From Pedobacter sp. D749 (lineage in GTDB: Bacteria > Bacteroidota > Bacteroidia > Sphingobacteriales > Sphingobacteriaceae), in contig NZ_CP079218.1 of NCBI RefSeq assembly GCF_019317285.1, positions 2,480,001 to 2,544,000 of the forward strand: a stretch of 64,000 nucleotides of DNA, given 5' to 3'. Position 1 is the stretch's first letter. Every line of letters begins with the position of its first letter. This document shows, piece after piece, positions 8,213 to 18,293 of the stretch. The notes under the pieces were generated by a model. The model did not search any database, was not told the DNA's origin, and saw only the letters and a program-made list of their open reading frames with translations. The translations under genes were made by a program, and so were the position numbers.

Positions 8213-8908
8213 TTATCTCTCAGTTAAATAACCAGACCTTTTAAGAAAATCGGCCCAAACCTGGTATCCGGCAGGAATAAGATGTAAACCGTCTTTGGTA
8301 AGTTCTGCCCTTAAATGTTTGTCCTGATCGGTGAAATTTGGATACAAGTCAATAACTGTTACATTTTTAGCAGCAAATTTTCTGATCTCATCATTCAGCC
8401 ACAAAATATGTTCCTCCTTACCATAGTGGTTTTTAAACTTTTCGAAAGCAGCATTCACAGGCAAAAGTGTATTGAAATAAATTTTTGTTTTCTTCGACCC
8501 CTTTCTGATTCTGGCGATCATTGTTTTATAATTCCTTAAGATCACACTATCTGGAATATTCCTGGAAATATCATTTATACCAATCAGGATAAACACTTTT
8601 GCAGGCTTGCCATCAATCACATCTTGCAAACGCTCCAAAACGCCAAAAGTAATATCACCAGAAATCCCTCTGTTTTTTGCTTGTGGAAGACCTAAAAGTT
8701 TAGCCCAATCTGTTCCTGCAGTTATGCTGTTACCTAAAAAAATAATATCCTTTTTTGATTTTGGATCGGCTTTAAACTTAGCCACCAGCTCAACATATTT
8801 CCCCGGACGGTAGGTACTGTCCCATTTAACCACCTGGGCAAAAGCTGCTGTGAAACTGAAGGTAAACACAACAGCAGTGATTAATAACTTATTTAAAAGT
8901 GCTTTCAT
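8213..8908 (-). CDS. Exported SGNH/GDSL hydrolase
   Basis: 231 residues with a signal peptide (cut after AFA, about residue 24). SGNH blocks are complete: GNSIT with Ser61, GISGD (block II), GIND with Asn112 and DGLHL with Asp206 and His209. The family hydrolyses esters, often acetyl groups of glycans or platelet-activating-factor-like lipids. It is the last gene of the run that includes the glycerophosphodiesterase, 26 bp downstream of it, so a role in breaking down an esterified phospholipid or glycan product is plausible but inferred. Confidence 0.85.
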   Translation of the reverse strand: MKALLNKLLITAVVFTFSFTAAFAQVVKWDSTYRPGKYVELVAKFKADPKSKKDIIFLGNSITAGTDWAKLLGLPQAKNRGISGDITFGVLERLQDVIDGKPAKVFILIGINDISRNIPDSVILRNYKTMIARIRKGSKKTKIYFNTLLPVNAAFEKFKNHYGKEEHILWLNDEIRKFAAKNVTVIDLYPNFTDQDKHLRAELTKDGLHLIPAGYQVWADFLKRSGYLTER

Positions 8909-8934
8909 GTCCTGTTTTTATAAAGTCGAAAATA

Positions 8935-9834
8935 CTATTTTGCCTGAACTAAAATATCAGGATAATCAGAAATAATTCCATCTACATTTAGAGCTTTTAG
9001 TTTTTGAATATCGGCTAAGGTATTGGCTGTCCATGGAATGATTTTTACACCATCGGCATGTGCCTTTTTTATCAGTTCTTCGTTTACCATTTGCCAAACC
9101 GGACTTAAAATAAATGGTTTAAAACCCAAATCGGCAATATTCTCTTCGTATGTTTTTTTATTGGCAACCAAAAAAGAGGTTTTCATTTTTGGGTACTTTT
9201 CATGGATGATCTGAATTGTCCTTTTATCGAAAGACTGGATTACGACAAAGTCAGCGATTTTCTTCTTTAAAATTACATCCATCAAAAGTTTAACAAATTC
9301 ATCTGGTTTAGGATTGGTAATCCCATCACCACTCTCGGTGCATTTAGTTTCAATGTTATAGAAAAACTGCTTGCGTTTGTTGACCTTAATATCATGCTGA
9401 ACAGCATCAATCAGATCGGAAAGTAAAGGAAGATGTGTTTTTTCTTTCTTCTGTTGAGGAAACAGCTCATAATATTTGGTACCTAAATCGAACTGTTTAA
9501 TGTCAGCGTAATTCATTCCAAAAATTGGATATTTCTTGGCATCTGTTACCGGAATATCTTTTCCATCTGGCGTAAGCATAAAAGCCGGACTCAGGTAATC
9601 ATCATGCGTTACCACTACTTTACCGTCTTTAGAAATGTGGGTATCCATTTCTAAAGTGGTAATTCCTTCTATTTTCATGGCGTTTAACATAGCTGGAATG
9701 GTGTTTTCAGGCATAAGGCCTCTCCCACCACGATGTGCCTCTGCGCTGAATGCAGGAAACTTAACTTCTTGACCTTGAGATTTTACTGCTAATGATGCCA
9801 AAAGAATAATTACTGCTGTTTTTTTTAGTTTCAT
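8935..9834 (-). CDS. Periplasmic glycerophosphodiester phosphodiesterase
   Basis: 299 residues with a signal peptide (about 1-22). GDPD signatures are EAHRGGRGLMPENT (catalytic His34, Arg35, Glu43), LEMDTH (Glu62, Asp64) and VVTHDD (His77). Family reaction: glycerophosphodiester to glycerol-3-phosphate and an alcohol. Located between a metallophosphoesterase and an SGNH hydrolase in an exported enzyme set downstream of a SusC/SusD pair, which suggests use of extracellular phosphodiesters. Confidence 0.92.
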   Translation of the reverse strand: MKLKKTAVIILLASLAVKSQGQEVKFPAFSAEAHRGGRGLMPENTIPAMLNAMKIEGITTLEMDTHISKDGKVVVTHDDYLSPAFMLTPDGKDIPVTDAKKYPIFGMNYADIKQFDLGTKYYELFPQQKKEKTHLPLLSDLIDAVQHDIKVNKRKQFFYNIETKCTESGDGITNPKPDEFVKLLMDVILKKKIADFVVIQSFDKRTIQIIHEKYPKMKTSFLVANKKTYEENIADLGFKPFILSPVWQMVNEELIKKAHADGVKIIPWTANTLADIQKLKALNVDGIISDYPDILVQAK

Positions 9835-10008
9835 GTTTGGAATGGTTTTGCAATGATGTTAGATGATAACATCTGGTGTGATCAATTAGTGTAATAGTTT
9901 ATCGATTTAACGATTGCGCAATTATAGCGTTATCAGTTGTGATCATCTTACGCTGTTAATTAAATCTATATTAATTTTTTACCAAGTGGATGTATGAAAT
10001 ATTGAATG

Positions 10009-10028
10009 GTCATCCTGAATCTGTCGAA
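10009..10028 (+). repeat. Dispersed intergenic repeat, family B
   Basis: GTCATCCTGAATCTGTCGAA, a diverged copy of the TGTCAnnCTGAGC...GTCGAA element seen at 4339, 30481 and 39004. It lies in the 216-bp gap between the phosphoesterase and glycerophosphodiesterase genes. Confidence 0.45.
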
Positions 10029-10050
10029 CAACCATCCTATAACACTTGGT

Positions 10051-11460
10051 TTACGCATTAATTTCTGCCTCAAATTTTTCTCCGAAGCGGTCGGTAGCAA
10101 CAACCCTTACCTTTTTAACTGATGGTTCAAAATGCGCCATAAACAAATGATCAGTTGAGCAAGGCTCTACAAACGGCCTTGGATTTGGCAGCTTATCGCC
10201 TTTATATATCTTAACAGCTAAAGGATCATATCCATCCTGCTGCACCAATGCACCCATTGCTTTTCCATCCAGAAAATATTCTACTTTCCATTCAGGATCA
10301 TAATTCCAAACATTGGCGATTAATCTTTTTTGATTGGTTAAGGTATCTACATAAATATCAAGCTGCTCTTTCCTATCCCTTCCGGTAGATTTGTAGTACC
10401 ATTTTAAATTGGTTCCATCTACTTCGTAAACACCGTAGCCACGTGGTGTGCCATCCTCGCAGATCGGGCCTGTCCACCAGCCACCACAAACGGTACCATG
10501 GTTATGCTCGTAAATGCCGTTCTTGATTACATTTTTATTAAAATGCGTGTGACCGGACATGATATGCACGTTTTTAAAATCTTTTAGTACAGCATAAAAA
10601 TCATCATTATTTTTAACTGAATTATGTACCGGAATATGGAGGCAAACGATCAATAACGCATCTTTAGGCACCAGTTGAAGATCCTTAGCCAACCATTCTA
10701 ATTGCGTTGGGGTGATATAACCATCATAAGTTCTTTCTACCCCCAGGTAACGTACATCATCTAAAATCACATAGTGTGCCTTTCCCCTATTGAAAGAATA
10801 GTAAGTTGGCCCATAATGTGCCTGAAAGGTGCGATCGGAAGTATCATCGCCGCCCTGTCTGTAATCCTGATCATGATTTCCTAAAGCCTGAAAAAATGGG
10901 ATTCCTATTTTAGCTATGGCTTCATCGTATGCAGGGAAAAGATCGAAATTATCCCAAACTAAATCACCTACGCCGATGCCATGAACTGGTGTTTTTCCCA
11001 TACTCTTCACCACGTCTCTTGTATCTGGCACGGAAGTTTCCATCATCTGCGCCACATCTTTTTTATTCTTCACCTGAGGGTCTGCCCAAATGATAAAGTT
11101 GTGTTTATTATCGTTCTGTTTTAGCGGCTTAAGATCGAAGTTTAATTTACCAGCGGTATCTGGTTTGTAATAATGACGTGCGATGCTGCTTTCAGTTTTA
11201 AACTCATAACCCGAAGGTGTACTGATCCAAACAAAACGGGCCAGCTCATGAAGTTTAATTTCATAATTGCCATTTTTATCGGTTTGTATCACACTGTAAC
11301 CATCAGAAATGACTACACCGGCCACGGCTTTGCCTTTACTGGTCACCATTCCGCTTACCAATCCATCAACCGAAAATAAAGATGATGGAAAGGATTTTAA
11401 GCTGATGAAAACTGTTGAAGTTAATAAGGTTGATTTTTGTATAAAAGATCTTCTGTTCAT
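10051..11460 (-). CDS. Exported calcineurin-like metallophosphoesterase with N-terminal Ig-like domain
   Basis: 469 residues. The N-terminus (NRRSFIQKS plus a hydrophobic stretch) looks like a Tat-type signal. A carboxypeptidase-regulatory-like beta domain (about 33-110) precedes the catalytic domain with D127-P-Q129, GDLVWD (165-170), GNHD (194-197), LHIPVH and GHTH. The first motif has Gln in place of the usual His, as happens in this Bacteroidetes group with MetallophosN/MetallophosC flanks. The C-terminal 110 residues form the extra beta domain. Likely an extracytoplasmic phosphodiesterase or phosphatase; substrate unknown. Confidence 0.85.
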   Translation of the reverse strand: MNRRSFIQKSTLLTSTVFISLKSFPSSLFSVDGLVSGMVTSKGKAVAGVVISDGYSVIQTDKNGNYEIKLHELARFVWISTPSGYEFKTESSIARHYYKPDTAGKLNFDLKPLKQNDNKHNFIIWADPQVKNKKDVAQMMETSVPDTRDVVKSMGKTPVHGIGVGDLVWDNFDLFPAYDEAIAKIGIPFFQALGNHDQDYRQGGDDTSDRTFQAHYGPTYYSFNRGKAHYVILDDVRYLGVERTYDGYITPTQLEWLAKDLQLVPKDALLIVCLHIPVHNSVKNNDDFYAVLKDFKNVHIMSGHTHFNKNVIKNGIYEHNHGTVCGGWWTGPICEDGTPRGYGVYEVDGTNLKWYYKSTGRDRKEQLDIYVDTLTNQKRLIANVWNYDPEWKVEYFLDGKAMGALVQQDGYDPLAVKIYKGDKLPNPRPFVEPCSTDHLFMAHFEPSVKKVRVVATDRFGEKFEAEINA

Positions 11461-11499
11461 GATTTTGAATAATACGGCTTAAGTTTTGATAATATATAA

Positions 11500-11526
11500 G
11501 AAGGCCAATTTTACTGGCCTTCTTTT
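11500..11526. terminator. Hairpin terminator between DUF5689 lipoprotein and phosphoesterase genes
   Basis: GAAGGCCA (11500-11507) pairs with TGGCCTTC (11515-11522) around a 7-nt loop. Both flanking genes read leftwards, so it probably ends or attenuates the SusC-SusD-DUF5689 transcript. The better T run is on the plus-strand side. Confidence 0.6.
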
Positions 11527-11532
11527 TGTTTC

Positions 11533-13074
11533 TTACTTATCAATTAAGGTTGTTACACCTCCTGTCTCAATTTCACTGAGCACTGAGGTATTGGTTAAGG
11601 TAACACTTATCATTGTTCTGACCGATTCCCACCCGCCTTTGGTAGCCTTGTAAACGCCTCCTAACCTGGCAAAACTTGTAGCTGCTGGAAAACCTGCGAA
11701 ACGTTTTGAAACATCATTGGTACCTTTTCCATAATATTCCTGTGGAACTTTTCCTGCATAGGTAGCAAATTTGTCTGTGATCGTAATTCTTAATCCATAT
11801 TCAGGCGGACCTGCAGTATAAAAACTACCGTTTGCGCCACCATAGAAAATTACATCCAATGGAGTAGAATTTGGTGTAACATTAATACCCTCAAATATTG
11901 CAATACCAGCAACGTTTCCGCTATTTGCTAACAGGTTACCTGTTACATTTCCTACACCATCTGCGCCTGGTACTGTAGTGTAATTCACGCTAGAAATCCA
12001 TTTTGAAGCTGGTATAACTGTTGAGGCAGACCCATTGATGCGCTGACCAGCACCACCAACATAGAAAAATTCACCTTTTTTAACTGACCCTGAAGTAAGA
12101 TTAAACTTGTAAGTTCTAAGTGCGCCTGTGTTCCATCCAAGCGTAGGAAAAGTAGTTGCCCCAGCATTGTTACTGGTATAAACTGAAAATGGTGTAAGCG
12201 CAAAATCAATATCTTTCGTTGCTAAAAACTGAACATATTCATAATTTCCATCGGTTGAATTCGGATCTACAAGAAATCCCGAAATAATTGCAGGAGAAAG
12301 CTTAGGCATCGGAACATAAAAAAAGTCTTCGGCAGTTCGCATCCGGTATTCGATCTTTTTTGAAGTTCCCGTGCCGGTTACGTATACTACTCCAGTAAAA
12401 TTACCTGAAGGTTGAACAGCCGCATTCGCAAAAGTAGCATTGGCACTTGTACGTAATGTTGCAAGACCAAAACCATCATTTAGTATTTTATCTCCTGAAT
12501 AGATTACATCACTCGCTGGCTCCGGGTCGTAAACTGCATTGTTAATCGCAACTAAAGTGCTTTCATAACGATCTGGATTGGCTAGAATAGCGCTCGTATT
12601 TGCCGCCTGTAATTTAATTTTTCTTCCTGATGCTATTTTGGTTATTGCAGAATTTGTTATACCAGTAATCTGTAAAATTCCATCAACCCTTTTTAATATT
12701 CCTCCATCCAGTTTGATATGCAACGAATCTCCTGGAATGTAATCAGAAGCTGCTGTTCCAATATTGAATGAAATTCCTCTTAGCGAATCTGCTGTGCCAT
12801 TAATACGACTATTTTGTAAAGCAATTAATCCTGCTACAGAATTCCCGGATCTAAAATCAGAAACGACTACACCTCTTATACTTGTAGCACCTCCTATAAC
12901 GTCAGGATTGAGCGAAAGATCTGATCCTTTATAGTATCTTCTTAAATCAAAGTTAGAAATGAAACCACTTTCTGAAAATTTATAGCGATAGTCGTTTTCC
13001 TTTTTGCAGCTTGTGTAAGTAATAACCACAGCTGCCAGCAAAAGAAAATATTTTAATTTATTTTTCATCATCAA
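11533..13074 (-). CDS. DUF5689-type surface lipoprotein, partner of SusC/SusD
   Basis: 513 residues with a lipoprotein signal (lipobox around TYTSC, cysteine near residue 23). The region of about 50-250 fits the DUF5689 family (STSIRGVVVSDFRSGN, PGDSLHIKL, KIASGRKIKL), and the rest is beta-rich. Such proteins commonly sit directly after SusC-SusD pairs and are thought to be surface-exposed binding components, but no activity is established. It starts 6 bp after the SusD stop, so it is in the same operon. Confidence 0.75.
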   Translation of the reverse strand: MMMKNKLKYFLLLAAVVITYTSCKKENDYRYKFSESGFISNFDLRRYYKGSDLSLNPDVIGGATSIRGVVVSDFRSGNSVAGLIALQNSRINGTADSLRGISFNIGTAASDYIPGDSLHIKLDGGILKRVDGILQITGITNSAITKIASGRKIKLQAANTSAILANPDRYESTLVAINNAVYDPEPASDVIYSGDKILNDGFGLATLRTSANATFANAAVQPSGNFTGVVYVTGTGTSKKIEYRMRTAEDFFYVPMPKLSPAIISGFLVDPNSTDGNYEYVQFLATKDIDFALTPFSVYTSNNAGATTFPTLGWNTGALRTYKFNLTSGSVKKGEFFYVGGAGQRINGSASTVIPASKWISSVNYTTVPGADGVGNVTGNLLANSGNVAGIAIFEGINVTPNSTPLDVIFYGGANGSFYTAGPPEYGLRITITDKFATYAGKVPQEYYGKGTNDVSKRFAGFPAATSFARLGGVYKATKGGWESVRTMISVTLTNTSVLSEIETGGVTTLIDK

Positions 13075-13080
13075 TAGTAT

Positions 13081-14661
13081 TTAAGGTTTTTGCCACCACA
13101 TCAATGTATTCACATCATCAGGTCCCTGTGCGGTTAATACATTTTTATAATTAGTTGGATTGGTTGATTGGGCAAGTATCGGATAGAATAAACGAACTGG
13201 CATTTTCCCTCCATTTAATAAGCTTGATCCTTTTGGAAGCAATGGGTGACCGACTCTTCTGTACTCGAACCATTGCTGAAAGTCTACTAAAAACAAGGCA
13301 TAATATTTTTGCAAGTGAATTTGTTCCAACTTGCTATCTGAGCCTACTGTTTTATTGTCTAATGGCAAGGTATTATTCCAATTGAAGTCACCTCTTAAAG
13401 CATAAGCTCTCACTGATGCATCATTACCGTTAGCGTACAAAGCTGGCATCCAATAATTAATTCCATCAGCTATTCCTTTATAATAATAATCTTCACCAGT
13501 ACCGTTAATCCAGCCTCGTGCAGCTGCTTCTGCTAAAATAAAATCAACTTCTGCAACATTCATCATCACACCTGTTGAAGCATCTGTTTGCAAACTTGTT
13601 GGATTTCCCGATTGAGCATCAGAGTAAAAATAAGCTTGTTTAGCTGGCGCTCCACTACCTATCGGATAAGCACTTGGTATACCAACATAGCCCGCAGGCC
13701 CTGCGGCTATACTCCACCTGTTTACCCCATTCTTGCCTAATGTTGGATCTATTCTTGGATCACCCCAGGTAGTCAGGTTATTGATAAAAAAGTCTACAAT
13801 GGCAGATCCCCGAAAATCTGCCGGTCTAACATTAACCATAAATGGCGATGAATATACAGCAGTACTACTGTTTGAACCATTCCATAGAATTTTAGCCGTA
13901 TGGGTATTATCAGTCATAATCGGGTATTTGGCTGGATTGGTATCAACGATTTCTTTAATTTTCGCTATCGCCTGTGCACTTGCTTCTGCCTTGCCTGAAA
14001 TCCGAAGCAATAGCCTTAAATACAATGAATTTCCAAATCTTCGCCATTTACTAATATCTCCATTGTAAACCGGGTCGCTGCTGGCTTCAATTTTCTGACC
14101 TGCTGTTAAAAGGGTATTGGCTTCTTCCAGTTTATTCAATAATGAAGTGTAAATATCTTTTTGTTTGTCGAACGCTGGCTCTAATACACCAGCCCTACCT
14201 TGATTCGCTTCCGTGTAAGGTACATCTCCGTAGGTATCTGTTAGCAGCTGCATTGTCCACGCTTCGGCAATTCTGGAAATCGCCTGATAGGAAGTGTTAA
14301 TTGCACCTGGCTTGCTGGCGATGGTATTGATATCCTTTATATTTGTCAATTCAGAATACCAGGAATTCCACATCGCATCAGACAGTTGCCTTCTGATATC
14401 ATATCTGTAAATTCTACCCTCCAGTACCTCATCCAAAGTAGAAACTGTAACCTGCATGAGTTCATTGTTAATGGTTCGGTTACGGATTAAATTTGCCCCC
14501 AACACGTTTGTTAACGCAGGTGCCAGCAATTTATCTGCGGTAACCTCTGGTACACCTATCGGATCAGTATTAATTTTATCGAAATCTTTCTTGCAGGAGA
14601 AAAATGAAGTCCCCAACACCAGTAAGAAAGCATAACCTGTACTATATTTAATCTTTTTCAT
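13081..14661 (-). CDS. SusD/RagB-family nutrient-binding lipoprotein (SusD-like_2)
   Basis: 526 residues. A lipoprotein signal (FFSCKK, cysteine near 23) is followed by the INTDP motif typical of SusD-like proteins. Tetratricopeptide-like helices follow, including QLLTDTYGDVPYTEANQG and the C-terminal MPVRLFYPILAQSTNP. It is the surface lid that passes ligand to the SusC channel. The gene lies 7 bp downstream of SusC. Ligand unknown; the neighbouring phosphoesterases suggest a phosphate-containing substrate. Confidence 0.92.
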   Translation of the reverse strand: MKKIKYSTGYAFLLVLGTSFFSCKKDFDKINTDPIGVPEVTADKLLAPALTNVLGANLIRNRTINNELMQVTVSTLDEVLEGRIYRYDIRRQLSDAMWNSWYSELTNIKDINTIASKPGAINTSYQAISRIAEAWTMQLLTDTYGDVPYTEANQGRAGVLEPAFDKQKDIYTSLLNKLEEANTLLTAGQKIEASSDPVYNGDISKWRRFGNSLYLRLLLRISGKAEASAQAIAKIKEIVDTNPAKYPIMTDNTHTAKILWNGSNSSTAVYSSPFMVNVRPADFRGSAIVDFFINNLTTWGDPRIDPTLGKNGVNRWSIAAGPAGYVGIPSAYPIGSGAPAKQAYFYSDAQSGNPTSLQTDASTGVMMNVAEVDFILAEAAARGWINGTGEDYYYKGIADGINYWMPALYANGNDASVRAYALRGDFNWNNTLPLDNKTVGSDSKLEQIHLQKYYALFLVDFQQWFEYRRVGHPLLPKGSSLLNGGKMPVRLFYPILAQSTNPTNYKNVLTAQGPDDVNTLMWWQKP

Positions 14662-14668
14662 TTTCTTA

Positions 14669-17600
14669 TTAGTTTATACCCACTACTAAACGTGCACCAA
14701 AAGTTCTGGTTGATGGCAGTTGCCCTACTTCAAAACCTGTTACGATATCGCTACCCGATAATGTACCAAACTCAGGATCGAATGCAGGCCACGGCGACCA
14801 GGTATACAGGTTACGCCCATACACGCCTATGGTTATCCGGCTCAGGCCCAAACTTGAAACCAGTCTTTTTGAGAATGTATAATTAATATTTGCTTCTCTG
14901 AATTTTAGATAATCGGTTCTGAAAGTACTTCCTTCTGCATTAGTAGAACCATACATAGCCTCATAAAATGCACCGATATCAGTTGCAACTGTGGTATTGG
15001 GGCTATAAGTAACACCATCAGGATTTAACATTACTCCATCTCCAATCAAACCGCCGTACCTGCCTGGTAAGGTCAGTTTTAATTTGCCCAAACCTGCCAT
15101 TCTTGCAAACGTTAACGAGTGTGCAACAGCACCTAATTGTGCGTCAAATAAAACGTTAGCAGCAAAGCCCTTATAAGTTACACCTGTACCAAAACTAAAT
15201 CTAAATTTAGGCATGGTATTTCCCAGATATTTTAACTGGGTTTGATCTGGAATGGCTTTACCGGTATTATCGAATATTACCTGTCCATCAGGCGAACGCT
15301 TCAATCCGAAACCATACATATCTCCGAGGCTTCCACCAACATTAGCTATGATTTGTGTACCTCCAATTGGGCCTGTACGTAATATTACAGCGCTATCGGC
15401 CAATTCTTTAATGGTATTTCTGTTCGCAGAAAACGTTCCGTTAACCGTCCATGTAAATGATCTGCTCTGCAAAGGCGTTGCATTTACCGACATTTCCAAG
15501 CCTTTGTTATCTACCCTTCCGGCATTAAATACAGCGATTGAATATCCTGTAGCACGATCAATCGAACGGCTTAATATCTGATTTTTTGTACTTCCGGCGT
15601 ATGCGGCAAAATCGAAATTTAATCTGCTTTTAAATAATTTTAATTCGGCACCAACCTCAACTGTTGTAGTAGATAGTGGCTTTAAGTTATTATTTGGAAG
15701 TATACTTGGGTTTGTCATTGCCCCGCCCGGATAAATTCCGTTCACAGCAAGCGTATAGTTGTACGCGGTACGATATGGCGTCGTTCCACCACTACCCACT
15801 TGGGCAATTGAACCCCGAAGCTTGAAATAGCTGATTTGCGAAGGCAACTGCCAATAATCTGACGCAATGAAAGATAAACTTGCAGATGGATAGAAGAAAC
15901 CAACATTGTCCGTTCGAAGTGGAGACGCCAAAGTACTGTTCCAATCCTGTCTTCCGGTTAAATCTAAAAATAAATAGTTTTTTAACGATAAAGACATTGT
16001 ACCGTACAAACTATTGATGTTATACCGTGCAGTATCCGGTACCGAAATCAATGGATTTTGATTGTTTTCCAAGCTATAATCACCCGGAACAACTAATCCA
16101 TCAGCGCGAAGCTCTGATTTGTAGTATCTGTTTCTCAATTGGCTACCACCTACTGATGCAGAAAGTTTTAAATCCCTTGTTAAATCTTTGTTATACCTTA
16201 ATAAAAAGTCGGCGTTCACTTCATAAGAGTTGATGTCCTGGACACGATAAGAGCCCTGGGCAAATTTTGCACCTGCAGCATCCCATGGACGCTTGGTTTC
16301 GCGGATATCATGATTAAAATCGATAGACGAACGTACCAGTAAACTTAAATCATCAGTAAACTTATAAGTGGCCTGAACATTTCCCAAAATGCCATTTCTT
16401 CGCTGTCCATTTATATATTGTTCAGAAATTGCATAAGGTCCTTCCGGAAAACTTGAAGTTAAGTCTAAAAACTTCTGTTGCTCCTGTCCGGCCACCCAAT
16501 AGTTTTTAAACCAATCCAAATTCATATTTGGATGTGCAAACATGAACCAATACATTAATGACTGATTACCATAGCCGGTTGTCGGTAAATTATCACTGTG
16601 CCTGTTATTATAACTGGTCTTAAAAACAATGTTCAGTTTTTTGGTTACATTACTATTTCCTGAAAAAGCAAGAGAAGTACGTTCCAAATTTGTATTAGGA
16701 ACTATCCAATCGTTATTACCATGGCTTGCCGTAAAGCGTAAACCTACTTTTCCTGCGTTTCCATCTAAGCTCACAGAGTTTGTTGTTTCTACCCCCGTTT
16801 TAAAAAATGCATCTAATGCATTTGGATATGCTACCCATGGTGTACGCGTTGTTCCACCTTTTTGTGTAGTTGGATCATATTGAAAAAACATGCTGGTACC
16901 GTCAAACCTAGGTCCGTAAGTCGAACTGGTTGCATGGGTATCTGCACCATCCGCATTTGTTCCAAAACTGTAATAACTCGCACCGCTTACACCTGCACCA
17001 TATTCTTGTTGAATATCTGGTCCTCTGTTAATTTGCTCGAAGGCAGTATTAGAAGTGAAGGTAATATTAAACTTTTTCTTACTGCTACCAGCAGATTTGG
17101 TCGTAATTACAATGGCACCATTTGCTCCCCTCTGGCCATAAAGCGCTGAAGCTGCAGGGCCCTTTAATACTGTAACATTTTCAATATCGTCAGAATTCAG
17201 ATCGTTAAGTGCGCTTCCAAAATCCGTTGGCAAAATATCTCCGGATGTTCCATAAACACCTCCGCCGGTTCCGGCAGTACGTTTTGCACTACTACTGGCC
17301 ACAACTCCATCAATAACAATCAGTGCTTCATTATCTCCTGTTAAATTATTTTCTCCACGGAGAATGATTTTATTAGATCCTGCCAAACCACTGTTGCGGA
17401 CCAGATTTAATCCTGCTACTTTTCCAGACAATGCATCTGTCCAGTTCGTAGCTACCGCATTTGTAAATGCAGAACTGTCTAAAGTTGTAATGGCATATCC
17501 CAATGCCCTTTCCGAACGCTTGATTCCCAAAGCCGTAACAACCACATCATCCAATGAATTATCAGATGATTTAAGTTTTATTGTTCCTATTTTAGTCAAA

Positions 17601-18172
17601 TTATTATTAACTACAATTACATTCTGTACTTTACCGGTTTGATAGCTAATAAAACTTGCCTCAACCGTGTAGGTGCCTGGTAATACGGGAATCGTAAAAT
17701 TACCTTCATTATCAGTTTGTGTAACCTTACTTAACTCAACAATTTTAATCGTGGCAGCCGGAATAGGCTCGTTATTCTCATCAGCAACCCTACCGCTAAT
17801 CCTACCTGTATTTGTGTTTTTAGCTGTAATCAGGATGTTGCCGGCACCGCCTGCTTTATAAGTAAACGGCGTTCCTTTTAAAAGCAGATCAAGCACTTCA
17901 TATACAGATCTCGTTCCTCTGGAAACATAAACCCTTTTCTGATCATCGAGCTGGTTGTTGTTATAGGCAATATGATTGCCGCTGAGCTTTTCTATAGTTT
18001 CAAAAGCCTTTTTTAAGGTTATACCATCCGCTTCGAATAAAATTTTCTTATCGATTTGTGCATAGGTATATAGTGAGAAAGAGAGCAGATTCAACATCAT
18101 TATGGCAGTAATCACCATAACTTTTGAGGGATACTGATGGAAATTTTTAATCCATCGGGTATTAATTTTCAT
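14669..18172 (-). CDS. SusC/RagA TonB-dependent transporter with STN signalling domain
   Basis: 1167 residues from the ATG at 18172, which opens a good signal peptide (cleavage near YTYA-Q); a longer frame to 18238 adds 22 residues without export features. Domain order: STN (about 40-115, FEADGITLKKAFETI), carboxypeptidase-regulatory-like domain (about 130-210), plug with the SusC hallmark around VLKGPAASALYGQRGANG, and a 22-strand-type barrel. The STN domain means it can signal through the FecR/ECF sigma pair just upstream, which fits the gene order. TonB-driven import of an unknown ligand. Confidence 0.92.
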   Translation of the reverse strand: MKINTRWIKNFHQYPSKVMVITAIMMLNLLSFSLYTYAQIDKKILFEADGITLKKAFETIEKLSGNHIAYNNNQLDDQKRVYVSRGTRSVYEVLDLLLKGTPFTYKAGGAGNILITAKNTNTGRISGRVADENNEPIPAATIKIVELSKVTQTDNEGNFTIPVLPGTYTVEASFISYQTGKVQNVIVVNNNLTKIGTIKLKSSDNSLDDVVVTALGIKRSERALGYAITTLDSSAFTNAVATNWTDALSGKVAGLNLVRNSGLAGSNKIILRGENNLTGDNEALIVIDGVVASSSAKRTAGTGGGVYGTSGDILPTDFGSALNDLNSDDIENVTVLKGPAASALYGQRGANGAIVITTKSAGSSKKKFNITFTSNTAFEQINRGPDIQQEYGAGVSGASYYSFGTNADGADTHATSSTYGPRFDGTSMFFQYDPTTQKGGTTRTPWVAYPNALDAFFKTGVETTNSVSLDGNAGKVGLRFTASHGNNDWIVPNTNLERTSLAFSGNSNVTKKLNIVFKTSYNNRHSDNLPTTGYGNQSLMYWFMFAHPNMNLDWFKNYWVAGQEQQKFLDLTSSFPEGPYAISEQYINGQRRNGILGNVQATYKFTDDLSLLVRSSIDFNHDIRETKRPWDAAGAKFAQGSYRVQDINSYEVNADFLLRYNKDLTRDLKLSASVGGSQLRNRYYKSELRADGLVVPGDYSLENNQNPLISVPDTARYNINSLYGTMSLSLKNYLFLDLTGRQDWNSTLASPLRTDNVGFFYPSASLSFIASDYWQLPSQISYFKLRGSIAQVGSGGTTPYRTAYNYTLAVNGIYPGGAMTNPSILPNNNLKPLSTTTVEVGAELKLFKSRLNFDFAAYAGSTKNQILSRSIDRATGYSIAVFNAGRVDNKGLEMSVNATPLQSRSFTWTVNGTFSANRNTIKELADSAVILRTGPIGGTQIIANVGGSLGDMYGFGLKRSPDGQVIFDNTGKAIPDQTQLKYLGNTMPKFRFSFGTGVTYKGFAANVLFDAQLGAVAHSLTFARMAGLGKLKLTLPGRYGGLIGDGVMLNPDGVTYSPNTTVATDIGAFYEAMYGSTNAEGSTFRTDYLKFREANINYTFSKRLVSSLGLSRITIGVYGRNLYTWSPWPAFDPEFGTLSGSDIVTGFEVGQLPSTRTFGARLVVGIN

Positions 18173-18293
18173 ATCTTTACTAAGTTTTACTTTGTCAAAT
18201 GAGTATACAGTTTTCAGGGCTTGAAATGTGTCCAGCATTTCGAGCCATTTTTCGGTTTAGTAATTTTATATCATATCTATCTTTAGTTTATCG